In this document: piece after piece, positions 1-7,364 of the stretch
Position numbering within the stretch: the first letter of the stretch is position 1
Layout: every line of letters begins with the position of its first letter
Origin: CAYOHG01 sp964465125
Lineage (GTDB): Bacteria; Planctomycetota; Phycisphaerae; UBA1845; Fen-1342
DNA: 21,180 bases
Assembly (NCBI GenBank): GCA_964465125.1
Contig: CAYXIO010000064.1
Span: forward strand, 1-21,180
Reading direction: 5' to 3'
The notes under the pieces: generated by a model
Databases searched by the model: none
Seen by the model: only the letters and a program-made list of their open reading frames with translations
Told to the model about the DNA's origin: nothing
Translations under genes and position numbers: made by a program

Positions 1-45
1 GCCCGCCGCACACGCGCGGCGCCGACCCCGCCGCGCGGCTTGCAC

Positions 46-80
46 GAGCGCACCGGGCAATCCGCGCGCCCGGTGGGCTC
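46..80. other. Imperfect hairpin, possible terminator of a gene left of the window
   Basis: An inverted repeat is seen directly: CACCGGGC at 51-58 pairs with GCCCGGTG at 68-75 across a 9-base loop. The outer arms GAGC (46-49) and GCTC (77-80) extend it past one G/G mismatch. No T-run follows on either strand, so it is not a classical intrinsic terminator. No gene could be recognised in bases 1-86, so its role is unknown. Confidence 0.35.
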
Positions 81-86
81 GAACGC

Positions 87-247
87 GTCATTCCGCGCGC
101 GACGTCATTCCGCGCGCAGCGAGGAATCTACCCGTGGCTGCGGGGGCGCGCCGCGTGCGGCTTGCTGCCGCGAGTGCGCGCCGGCGCGCGAAGCGGATCG
201 GTTGACGCACCGGCAGGATTCCTCGTCGCTGCGCTCCTCGGAATGAC
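87..247. repeat. Palindromic dispersed-type repeat (GTCATTCCG...CGGAATGAC)
   Basis: The left arm starts at 104 with GTCATTCCG, then GCGCAGCGA and GGAATC by 128. The right arm (216-247) reads as its inverse: GGATTCC, TCGCTGCGC and CGGAATGAC. About 90 bases lie between the arms. The left end is partly duplicated: GTCATTCCGCGCGC occurs at 87-100 and again at 104-117. This arrangement matches a family of non-coding palindromic repeats I recall from many GC-rich genomes, whose chance translations read like IPRSAATRN or SEERSDEES. It lies beyond the stop of the leftward propeller gene. Bases 1-357 contain no gene that I can support. Confidence 0.7.
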
Positions 248-290
248 GGTGGCTGCGCAGACTGGCGCTGCGCGTACCGGCGCTGCGCGG

Positions 291-346
291 GAGGCACGAG
301 GCACGAGGCGCGCGGTACGCCGCTCCGCGCACTTCGTCACTTCGTC
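291..346. repeat. Short tandem repeats (heptamer GAGGCAC, octamer ACTTCGTC)
   Basis: Two exact GAGGCAC heptamers plus a partial third run from 291 to 309. Two exact ACTTCGTC octamers run from 331 to 346. They fill the space between the palindromic repeat and the stop codon of the propeller gene. No coding potential is credible here. Confidence 0.6.
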
Positions 347-357
347 TCTTCTCCCCA

Positions 358-1815
358 TCACGGACACTCGCCGCCGAACACAACCAGCAGCGCGCTGAGG
401 TCCAGCAGATCGACGTCGTCGTCGTCGTCCAGGTCGCCGTCTTCATAGCTCGCGCCGCTCGCGGTGCCGAAGTGGACCAGCAGGATGGAGAGGTCGTCGA
501 GGTCGATGGTGCGGTTGCCGTCCAGGTCGCCGGGACAGGGTGCGGCGCCGGTGTTGTAGAAGACGACCACGCATGGCTCACCCGAGTAGCCGATGACCAG
601 GTCGGGCAGCGTGTCGCCATCGAGGTCGCCGAAGGCGATCGCGGTGCCGACCGCGAAGGAGTCGTAGGTCCAGGTCGGGGTGGAGTCGAGCACTCCGGCG
701 TTGTTGAGGTAGACGTGGGTTTGCCCGTTGGAGAAATGCACCTCGGCCAGGTCGGGGTCGCCGTCCACGTCCACGTCGCAGAAGCGCAGGTCGCTGTGGC
801 CGAAGTAGCCTGCGGCCGAGGACCAGCCCATCGTCAGCACGCCGGCGGCGTTGCTGAAGAGCAGGGTCGGGTCGTGACCAAGCACCAGGTCGGGCCAGTC
901 ATTCCCATCGACGTCGGCCCAGGCGACGCCCTTGTCGGTGTCGACGAAGCCGGTCGTCCAGCTCGGATTTGTGGAGAGATTGCCCGCGTTGTTTTCGTAG
1001 ATGCCGCTCTGGAAGGTGTTGTCCCACTTTGAGACGGCCAGCTCTTCCCAGCCATCGCCGTCATAATCCGCAAACGCCAGGAAATTCTGAATGCTGCTCT
1101 CAGCGCTTTGCCAGCTCGGAGCGGTGTCGAGCGCACCGTCCTCGTTGCGGAACAGGTACATCGGGCGGAACGGGTCCGGCGACGCGCCCTGGTTGGCGGT
1201 GACGACGTCGAGGTCGTTGTCGTGGTCGAGATCGAGCAGGGTCGCATAGTTCGTCCACGCGGTTCGGGGCGTCTGGGCCGACCAGCCGGGCGTCGGGCTC
1301 GGTCCGCTCGCGCTGCCGAAGTAGATCACCGAGGGCGAGAACGCAAAGCCGCCGTTGGCGGAAAAAACGTCCGGATATGTGTCGCCGTTGATGTCGCCGA
1401 CCTGAATGTCGCCGGTGGAGACTTCGTCGGTGGAAGTCCAGGACGGATCGGCCTCAAGCTGCCCACCCGTGTTGTAGTAGATCAGGTTTTCCCAGTCGGT
1501 GTAGGGCGGATAGCTGCTGGAGATGTAGCAGCCGACGACAACGTCGTTCAGCCCGTCGTTGTTCATGTCGGCGACCTGGAGCGCTCCGACCTGCCGGCGC
1601 AGCGCGTTCTGCCAGTCCGGCGTCGTGCCGTACGGGACCGCCGTGCCGCGCGCCCAGCCGGTGTTGTCGGTGGCGCTGGGCCGCAGTTCGACGATCGTGC
1701 GGCCGTCTTCGGAAACCTCGATCCCGACGGACTGGGCCGGCGCCGGCGTGCTCGCCAGCAGGCCGGCGATCACCCAGGTCGCATTCGTCCGCATGAATTC
1801 AAAGAAACGTGCCAT
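358..1815 (-). CDS. Secreted FG-GAP/VCBS seven-bladed propeller protein with C-terminal dockerin-like EF-hand pair
   Basis: The 485-residue product is probably exported. Residues 8-28 (MRTNATWVIAGLL...APAQ) look like a Sec signal peptide. Seven calcium-loop FG-GAP/VCBS repeats follow, at about residues 83, 141, 195, 250, 301, 347 and 397 (DMNNDG, DINGDT, DLDHDN, DYDGDG, DVDGND, DVDVDGD, DLDGDT), enough for one seven-bladed beta-propeller. Residues 427-485 hold two dockerin-type loops, DLDGNRTIDLDDL and DLDDDDDVDLLDL, bracketed by Cys427 and Cys484, which could form a disulfide. The ATG at 1815 is supported by a GGGAGGG ribosome site 6 bases upstream; ATG at residue 8 is an alternative. Such propellers usually bind ligands or partners outside the cell. 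No catalytic domain is visible, and the dockerin partner is unknown. Confidence 0.9.
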   Translation of the reverse strand: MARFFEFMRTNATWVIAGLLASTPAPAQSVGIEVSEDGRTIVELRPSATDNTGWARGTAVPYGTTPDWQNALRRQVGALQVADMNNDGLNDVVVGCYISSSYPPYTDWENLIYYNTGGQLEADPSWTSTDEVSTGDIQVGDINGDTYPDVFSANGGFAFSPSVIYFGSASGPSPTPGWSAQTPRTAWTNYATLLDLDHDNDLDVVTANQGASPDPFRPMYLFRNEDGALDTAPSWQSAESSIQNFLAFADYDGDGWEELAVSKWDNTFQSGIYENNAGNLSTNPSWTTGFVDTDKGVAWADVDGNDWPDLVLGHDPTLLFSNAAGVLTMGWSSAAGYFGHSDLRFCDVDVDGDPDLAEVHFSNGQTHVYLNNAGVLDSTPTWTYDSFAVGTAIAFGDLDGDTLPDLVIGYSGEPCVVVFYNTGAAPCPGDLDGNRTIDLDDLSILLVHFGTASGASYEDGDLDDDDDVDLLDLSALLVVFGGECP

Positions 1816-1945
1816 CTCAGACCCTCCCGGAGTGCTTGAATGTGCGGCGCGGCAATCCCTCGCAGCCTGGGCGGATCGTCCCGCGCAACTCTTCCAGTGT
1901 ACCCACCTTCGCGCGCAACCCTCAGGCGATCTGGCCGCGTTTCCG

Positions 1946-3607
1946 TCAGTTTCGCAACGGCAGAATCAACTGCGAGGGCGCCGCGGGCGAAAAGTGCAGC
2001 TCGTTGTGCGCAACCTGGGTGTAGGTGTTCTGGCGGAACGGCTCGTCGGTGTTCGGATTCACATCGAACCGCGGCGAGCTCGATCCGCTGATGCTGATGC
2101 GCAGGCGGTGACCGGCGTCGAGGATCATCGAGATGCTCCAGAGATCCACGTCGATCGGCACGACTTCGCCGGGCACCAGGAACTCCTCGTATTCGAAGCT
2201 GTTGCGGTGCCGCGCGCGGCGGATGCCGTCGAGCATCAGCATCGAGCGGCCGTCGGGATAGACGTCGCACAGCCGCACCACTACGTCGGTATCGGGCGCG
2301 TCGGACGACAGGTAGAGGCGGGCCGAGAGGGGGCCGGTGATTTCGAGCGGCGCGCTGAGCGGCGCGGTCTCGAACACCAGCACGTCGTCGCGCGCTTCGA
2401 TATTCCGCTGGTCGCAGGGGCCCGCGCTCCAGTACAGATTCTGCCCGCCGATCGTAGGGACAGGGTTCGCCGGGTCGGCTGCGTAGGCCCACGGCGTTTC
2501 CGGGGCGCTGGGTGCGTCCCAGGTCAGCGCGCCGTGACTGTGCAGGTACAACGGGGTGAGCGCGAGTTCGAAAGGCGGCCAGTCCTCCGCAGCGCGCCAC
2601 TCGTTTCCCGGGGCGCGCCGCCGGCTGACGTCGCCGATCGTGTAGTACTGCACCGCCGGACCCAGGTCGATCGGCTCGCCGCGCAGATGCACGTCGAAGA
2701 AGGCCAGCATGAGGTCGAGCTGGTCGCTGAAGTTCATCGCGTTGCGCGGGAAGGTCAGCTCGCCCTGGGTACGCTGCCCGTAGCCGGTGTGCGTCCACGG
2801 GCCGATGATCAGGCGGCAGTTGCCGCGGGCCGGGTCGGCAGCGCGGTGTTGCCGAGACATGAACCCGGCCAGCGTGCCGGTCTGGAAGATGTCGAACCAG
2901 CCGCCCATGAACAGCGCCGGAGCGGTGATCCCGTCGACCCGCGCCAGCACGTCGGATTGGGCCCAGTACGCGTTGTCCAGCGGGTTGTTTTCGATCACGT
3001 CCAGGAAGTCGAGCGCGTCCTGATCCTCCAGCCAGTTCTCGACCAGGTTCGCCAGGAAACCGCCGCCGCGGAACATCGCCTGCGGATACAGGTCGTTCGA
3101 GGCAACCAGAATGACCTGCGCCGTGAGGTGCGGCGGGTAGGCGCCGGCGGCCAGCTCCTGCGTGATGCCGAATGCGGACGCGCCCCACGTTCCGATCCTG
3201 CCGTTGCACCAGCTCTGGGTCGCAGCGTATTCGATCGTGTCGTAGCCGTCCTGGAGCACTCCCCAGCCGTCCGTGAGGAACGGTATGTATTCGCCTTCCG
3301 AGCCGCAGATGCCGCGGGTCTGCTGGGCGACGAAGGTGTAGCCCCGTCGATTCAGCACGGCGCCGACCGACTTGAGATCGTCATTGTCGAAACAGTACGG
3401 CGTACGCATCAGGATGGTCGGATGCGGGCCGCCTCGCAGCGGCAGGCTCAGCACGGTCCGCAACCGCACCCCGTCGCGCATCGGCCACATTTCCTCGACC
3501 TGAACCTGGGCGGCGGCGGCGGCGCTCAACAGCGCGGTCAGCAGAAGCGGGGTGAGCGGTCCGCAGCGACGGCGGATCGCGGCGCGCGGCGTCAGAGCCA
3601 GGATCAT
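1946..3607 (-). CDS. Secreted CocE/NonD-family serine hydrolase (X-Pro dipeptidyl-peptidase S15 type)
   Basis: The 553-residue product starts with a signal peptide (LTPLLLTALLSAAAAAQ, about residues 18-34). An alpha/beta-hydrolase domain follows, then a C-terminal jelly-roll of the X-Pro dipeptidyl-peptidase C-terminal type (from about residue 390; ITGPLSARLYLSSDAPDTDV). The catalytic triad can be read by analogy with cocaine esterase: Ser144 in GTWGASAFG, Asp239 in GGWFDIF and His273 in GPWTHTG. The family cleaves X-Pro peptides, acyl esters or beta-lactam side chains; the substrate cannot be told from sequence. The frame is open to 3805. I chose the ATG at 3607 because GAGGGG lies upstream and the signal peptide begins there. 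It is in the same orientation as the propeller gene, 130 bases upstream of it, so co-transcription is possible but unproven. Confidence 0.9.
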   Translation of the reverse strand: MILALTPRAAIRRRCGPLTPLLLTALLSAAAAAQVQVEEMWPMRDGVRLRTVLSLPLRGGPHPTILMRTPYCFDNDDLKSVGAVLNRRGYTFVAQQTRGICGSEGEYIPFLTDGWGVLQDGYDTIEYAATQSWCNGRIGTWGASAFGITQELAAGAYPPHLTAQVILVASNDLYPQAMFRGGGFLANLVENWLEDQDALDFLDVIENNPLDNAYWAQSDVLARVDGITAPALFMGGWFDIFQTGTLAGFMSRQHRAADPARGNCRLIIGPWTHTGYGQRTQGELTFPRNAMNFSDQLDLMLAFFDVHLRGEPIDLGPAVQYYTIGDVSRRRAPGNEWRAAEDWPPFELALTPLYLHSHGALTWDAPSAPETPWAYAADPANPVPTIGGQNLYWSAGPCDQRNIEARDDVLVFETAPLSAPLEITGPLSARLYLSSDAPDTDVVVRLCDVYPDGRSMLMLDGIRRARHRNSFEYEEFLVPGEVVPIDVDLWSISMILDAGHRLRISISGSSSPRFDVNPNTDEPFRQNTYTQVAHNELHFSPAAPSQLILPLRN

Positions 3608-3841
3608 GGCGGGCCCCTCGGCTGAAAAGTCGGCAGTGGCTGCACGGGCGGAATGCCGATGCAGGTCCGAGTGCGAGTGTAGCGAGAGCCGATCGGGCGG
3701 GGCAAGTCGCAGGCGCGACCTGTCCTTAGCGGACGCTTGGCGATGAGCCGAGGCGCTGGAGCAGCGCGGGCGGGTGCATCTCTGCGGGGCACCTGAAATC
3801 AGCATCAGGCCAGCCGTCCATGGAGACGGTGCGGCGAGGCT

Positions 3842-4153
3842 TCAGCGCGCGTGGAAGAGCCGCTCGCCCGTACCTTCGGGACCGACTCGGACTTGCGCGA
3901 CCCGGTAGCAGCGCGGACAGCGTCCGACGTAGCGGTCGTCTTCCGGGCGCCGATAAATACGGGTGTACACCCCACAGCACTCGAACAGCACACCGATATA
4001 CGGTCGACTGAGTCGAGCGCCCTCATCAGCAAAACGCTCGATGTCCTGCGAGTCGGCGACCCACTCGACATCGGCGCTGTTGAGCAGCGGATAGCGGTTC
4101 ACGAACGTGGCTCCAGCCGGATTTGCCGAACGCGGCGCGGAGCGGTGGCACAC
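3842..4153 (-). CDS. Small conserved zinc-motif protein (ECCGVY...CPRC), function unknown
   Basis: The product has about 103 residues and begins at a GTG. An AGAGGA ribosome site lies about 10 bases upstream, and no in-frame ATG precedes the next upstream stop. The C-terminal half (RPYIGVLFECCGVYTRIYRR, then GRCPRCYRVAQVRVGPEGTG) has a Cys-Cys pair and a CPRC knuckle about 20 residues apart, which would make a compact zinc ribbon. I recall near-identical C-termini, ending in RIGPGGT.ARFF, in planctomycete hypothetical proteins, where no function is assigned. It faces away from the M48 peptidase gene, with 93 bases between the starts. A downstream GTG at residue 18 is a possible alternative start. 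Confidence 0.7.
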   Translation of the reverse strand: MCHRSAPRSANPAGATFVNRYPLLNSADVEWVADSQDIERFADEGARLSRPYIGVLFECCGVYTRIYRRPEDDRYVGRCPRCYRVAQVRVGPEGTGERLFHAR

Positions 4154-4246
4154 CGCCCGCCATTCCTCTGTATCGGCAAGGCGACTTGATCCGCATCAGT
4201 TGTTTCGGGTGCTTCACCGACGAAGCCGACATATCATGTTGCACGC

Positions 4247-5731
4247 ATGATGCTCGTCGTGATCGCCGTGTTATCGATTGTGCTGGCGTTTCCCACGCCG
4301 CCGATGGTCGTGCTGCGCGGACCCGGTTGGGCGGTGGTGGCCGCGGCGGTGGCTACGCTGCTGCCCCCGCTCGCGGCGGTCATTGCTGCTCGGCGGTGTA
4401 TCCACTTGCTGGATCGGCACATAGCTGATCCGCGGATCGGTCAGTATGCCTTGGCGCGCGGGGTTGGTTTCACCCACGGGCTGTTGCTGGTGCTCCAGGC
4501 GGGGCTGCTGCTGTCGACCGGCTGGATGCGTGTATGCGGCCGTCTGCCGACCGTCGGCGACTGGCCGCTCGTGCCCGGCGTGATCGCGCTGGTCCCCTTC
4601 CTGCTCTCGGTTCAGCTGGTCTGGATCGCAATCTACCCCGCCGACAGCGCCTTGCGGCAGATCGCGGTCGAAGAATCGCTCTTCCGAGGACGTCCGGTGC
4701 GGCCGGTCTGGTCGCTGCCGGCGTTTCTGCTGTTCAACCTGCGCCACCAGGTGCTGTTCATCCTGGCGCCGATGCTGCTGATCCTGCTGGCGCGCGATCT
4801 GATCGACCGCTTTGACGAGCCGCTGATCCATCTGACGCGCCAGCGGTTCCTGCCCGACCTGCTGCTGGGCGCGTCCGCCGGGCTGGTCGCGATCGCCGCT
4901 CCCCTGCTGCTGCGCTACGTCTGGGATACCCGGCCGCTGCCGGACGGTCCGCTGCGCGATCGACTGCTGGCCATCAGCCGCCGGCTGCGCATGCGCTGCC
5001 GGGAAATCCTGGTCTGGCATTCCGGCGGAATGGTGGTTAACGCGGCGGTCATGGGCGTGCTGGCGCCGCTGCGCTACGTGCTGATCAGCGACGCCATGCT
5101 CGAGCGGCTCGACGACACCAAGATCGAGGCCGTCTTCGGACACGAGGCCGGGCACGTCAAGCGCCATCACATCCTCTTCTTCCTGCTGTTCGCCTTCATC
5201 AGCGGCTGCTGGATCATGATCGTGCAAAGCGCCACGCAGGGCCTGCCGCGCAACACGCAGGACCTGGCCATGATCGGCATCGGCGGGCTGCTGGCGCTCA
5301 AATGGGGCGTGGTGTTCTTCTGGGTCTCGCGGCGATTCGAGCGACAGGCGGACCTGTTCGGGGTACACACGCTCGAGCTCGCCGGTCTGAACTGCCAGCG
5401 CGACTGCCCGGTGCACCAGTCCGCGGAGGAAGCCGCGGGCCGAGCCGGCGGCCGGGAGTCGATCTGTCCCACGGCCGCCCACGTCTTCGGCGACACGCTC
5501 TACGAGGTCGGGCTGCTGAACGGCATGTCGGCGGATGCCTGGAGCTGGCGGCACGGTTCACTCGCGGGTCGAAGCCGAACGCTTCAGCGTTACGCGCAAG
5601 ATCCGGCGGCGATTCGGCGGTTCGAGCAGCACGTCGCGTGGATCAAGCGCTGCATCGCGCTGACGGCGGTCGCCAGCGGGCTGTGGGCGGGCTGGGCACT
5701 GGGGCTGCTGCCGGGGCTGGCGCCGGCCTGA
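4247..5731 (+). CDS. M48-family membrane metallopeptidase (HtpX/Ste24-like)
   Basis: The 494-residue integral membrane zinc protease probably acts in membrane protein or lipoprotein quality control. The N-terminal 300 residues carry hydrophobic segments at about 2-22, 30-48, 76-92, 108-130, 158-182 and 205-223. The zinc motif is GHEAGHVKRHH, with His299, Glu300 and His303. The third ligand is Glu365 in RRFERQAD, typical of M48. Between the two are paired membrane helices (about 308-328 and 340-361). The C-terminus has the usual WRHGSLAGRSRTLQ segment and a last helix near 475-490. The start is one of two adjacent ATG codons (4247 or 4250). No good ribosome site is seen, so the start is less certain than the family. 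Confidence 0.9.
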   Translation: MMLVVIAVLSIVLAFPTPPMVVLRGPGWAVVAAAVATLLPPLAAVIAARRCIHLLDRHIADPRIGQYALARGVGFTHGLLLVLQAGLLLSTGWMRVCGRLPTVGDWPLVPGVIALVPFLLSVQLVWIAIYPADSALRQIAVEESLFRGRPVRPVWSLPAFLLFNLRHQVLFILAPMLLILLARDLIDRFDEPLIHLTRQRFLPDLLLGASAGLVAIAAPLLLRYVWDTRPLPDGPLRDRLLAISRRLRMRCREILVWHSGGMVVNAAVMGVLAPLRYVLISDAMLERLDDTKIEAVFGHEAGHVKRHHILFFLLFAFISGCWIMIVQSATQGLPRNTQDLAMIGIGGLLALKWGVVFFWVSRRFERQADLFGVHTLELAGLNCQRDCPVHQSAEEAAGRAGGRESICPTAAHVFGDTLYEVGLLNGMSADAWSWRHGSLAGRSRTLQRYAQDPAAIRRFEQHVAWIKRCIALTAVASGLWAGWALGLLPGLAPA

Positions 5732-5769
5732 GCGCGCGAATTCGCTTCCGGCGTGAACACCCGCGAGTC

Positions 5770-5775
5770 TATACT
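5770..5775 (+). promoter_or_regulatory. Possible -10 box (TATACT) upstream of tilS
   Basis: TATACT matches the sigma-70 -10 consensus at five of six positions and lies in the 137-base gap before tilS. No convincing -35 box is found 16-18 bases upstream, so this is a weak prediction. Confidence 0.3.
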
Positions 5776-5856
5776 CCAGGGTCTGTCACTCGCGCCCGCC
5801 GGCCCGGGTCGCAGAGGGCGAATCCGCCCGCCCTGGCCCGCGATCGGCGGCGCTTC

Positions 5857-5862
5857 AGGAGG
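5857..5862 (+). promoter_or_regulatory. Ribosome binding site of tilS (AGGAGG)
   Basis: A perfect AGGAGG stands 6 bases before a TTG codon at 5869. This fixes the tilS start, although the frame is open from 5302. Confidence 0.8.
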
Positions 5863-5868
5863 CCCGCG

Positions 5869-7341
5869 TTGAACTGGGACGACTTTCTCGACCAGATCCG
5901 CGAGTGGTTCGACAGACGCGAACTGCTGACCCCCGCGGCGAGATGGGTTCTGGGCGTTTCCGGTGGGCTCGATTCGACGCTTCTGCTGCACACCATGCAC
6001 GAGCTGAACCGCCGCGATAACCTCCGCTGGTCGCTGCACGTCGCGCATCTTCACCATGGCCTGCGATCGACGGACGCGGATGACGACGCCGGCTTCGTAG
6101 CCGGCCTGTCGCAGCAGCTCGGCCTCCCGGTGGAAGTCGAGAAGACCGACATTCGAGCCGAGGTGGCGGCGGACGGAGGCTCGACCGAGGAAGTGGCGCG
6201 CGAGCGCCGCTACGAATTCCTCGAGCGCGTGGCCTTGCGCAGCGGCAGTGACCGCGTCGCGGTCGCGCATCACGCGGACGACGACGCCGAGACTGTGCTG
6301 CACCGCGTCTGCCGAGGGACCGGGCTGCGCGGACTGGCGGGCATGCCCGACGTGCGGCCGATTCAGCCGGGCAGCCGCGTCCGGCTGGTGCGCCCGTTCC
6401 TGCATACGCGCCGTGCCGTGCTCCAGGGCCTGGTGCGCGAGCGCTCGATCGAGCACCGCACGGATGCCACCAACGAGACCTCCGAGTACACGCGCGGGCG
6501 CGTGCGCAACCAGCTCATGCCCCTGATTCGCGAGCAGGTGAACCCGAACGTGTCGGAAGCGCTGTTGCGTCTGGCGGAGCAGGCGCGCTGGCTCGGCACG
6601 TACCTCGAGGACGCCGCCGCGCGGACCTTCGATTCACTCGTGGTCAACGAGGGACCGCGCCGCATCGTCCTCAACACGCGCGCCCTGCTGAGCAAGCAGC
6701 GCATCATTCAGGCTGAGGTCGTGCGCCGCGCGATTTCGCTGGTGCTGGTCGGCGATCAGGACCTGGCGTTCACGCACATCGACGCCGTCCTGCGCCTGGC
6801 CGCCGATCGCGGCAGCGGCAAGGAGCTGCACCTGCCCGGTCCGACGCTGGTGCGCAAAGTGTATGACCGGCTTGAATTCAGCCCGCTCGAGTCGGCCGAC
6901 GAGGCCCCCGAGCTCACCCCGGTGTTCCTGAACTGCCCCGGTGCGACGGCCCTGCCGCAGCTCTCGGCCGAACTCAGCGCGGAGTTCTGCGAAGTGGACA
7001 CGAGCACCGTCGAGCGGCTTCGCATCCAGGCGCATGGCTACGAGGAGTGGGTGGATGCTGAGCGCGTTCATCCGCCGCTGCTGGTTCGCGGGCGGCGGGT
7101 CGGCGATCGCTTCTGGCCGCTGGGCGCCCCGGGCTCCAAGACGCTGAGCGACTTTTTCATGGAGCGCAAGGTCGATCCGCCGCTGCGGGCGCGCATCGGC
7201 ATCGTCTGCGACCAGATCGGCCCGGTCTGGGTCATGCCGCTGCGCATCGACGAGCGCGTCAAACTGCGCCCGACCAGCCGGCGAGCGATTCGGCTTCTGC
7301 TGCGCGTCGGCGGCGGCCCGGCCGCGGCCGTCCGGCCCTGA
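5869..7341 (+). CDS. tilS: tRNA(Ile)-lysidine synthetase
   Basis: This cytosolic enzyme uses ATP and lysine to convert C34 of the AUA-reading tRNA-Ile into lysidine, which switches its decoding from AUG to AUA. The 490-residue product starts at TTG after a perfect ribosome site. Seen in order: the PP-loop SGGLDS (31-36), the strand and loop VAHLHHGLR (58-66), HHADDDAET (134-142), and the tRNA-contacting DATNETSEYTRGRVRNQL (199-216). A C-terminal TilS domain spans about 400-470 (RVGDRFWPLGAPGSKTLSDF). All parts expected of a long-form TilS are present. It is followed 23 bases later by a membrane glycosyltransferase, probably co-transcribed. The common tilS-hpt-ftsH order is not found here. Confidence 0.96.
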   Translation: MNWDDFLDQIREWFDRRELLTPAARWVLGVSGGLDSTLLLHTMHELNRRDNLRWSLHVAHLHHGLRSTDADDDAGFVAGLSQQLGLPVEVEKTDIRAEVAADGGSTEEVARERRYEFLERVALRSGSDRVAVAHHADDDAETVLHRVCRGTGLRGLAGMPDVRPIQPGSRVRLVRPFLHTRRAVLQGLVRERSIEHRTDATNETSEYTRGRVRNQLMPLIREQVNPNVSEALLRLAEQARWLGTYLEDAAARTFDSLVVNEGPRRIVLNTRALLSKQRIIQAEVVRRAISLVLVGDQDLAFTHIDAVLRLAADRGSGKELHLPGPTLVRKVYDRLEFSPLESADEAPELTPVFLNCPGATALPQLSAELSAEFCEVDTSTVERLRIQAHGYEEWVDAERVHPPLLVRGRRVGDRFWPLGAPGSKTLSDFFMERKVDPPLRARIGIVCDQIGPVWVMPLRIDERVKLRPTSRRAIRLLLRVGGGPAAAVRP

Positions 7342-7364
7342 CCCTGCGCATCCGAGGATGGGCA

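Noticed and set aside
1..357. Small open frames in the left flank, including Ser/Glu/Arg-rich peptides
   Set aside because: They are translations of the palindromic repeat and short tandem repeats, with no ribosome sites and no family resemblance.
1559..3625. A 688-codon open frame on the plus strand, antisense to the propeller and hydrolase genes
   Set aside because: The opposite strand encodes two clear families with motifs. The antisense product is rich in Arg, Ala, Val and Gln and has no motif, which is usual for GC-rich genes read backwards.
3608..3841. The gap between the hydrolase and the small zinc-motif gene, with a GTCGC/GCGAC 5-bp inverted repeat near 3706-3719
   Set aside because: The stem is too short and has no T-run. 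No promoter, RNA gene or coding frame is convincing there.
5302..5868. An N-terminal extension of tilS through the M48 gene
   Set aside because: A perfect ribosome site and TTG at 5869 match the family length, and the extension is read out of frame through another gene.
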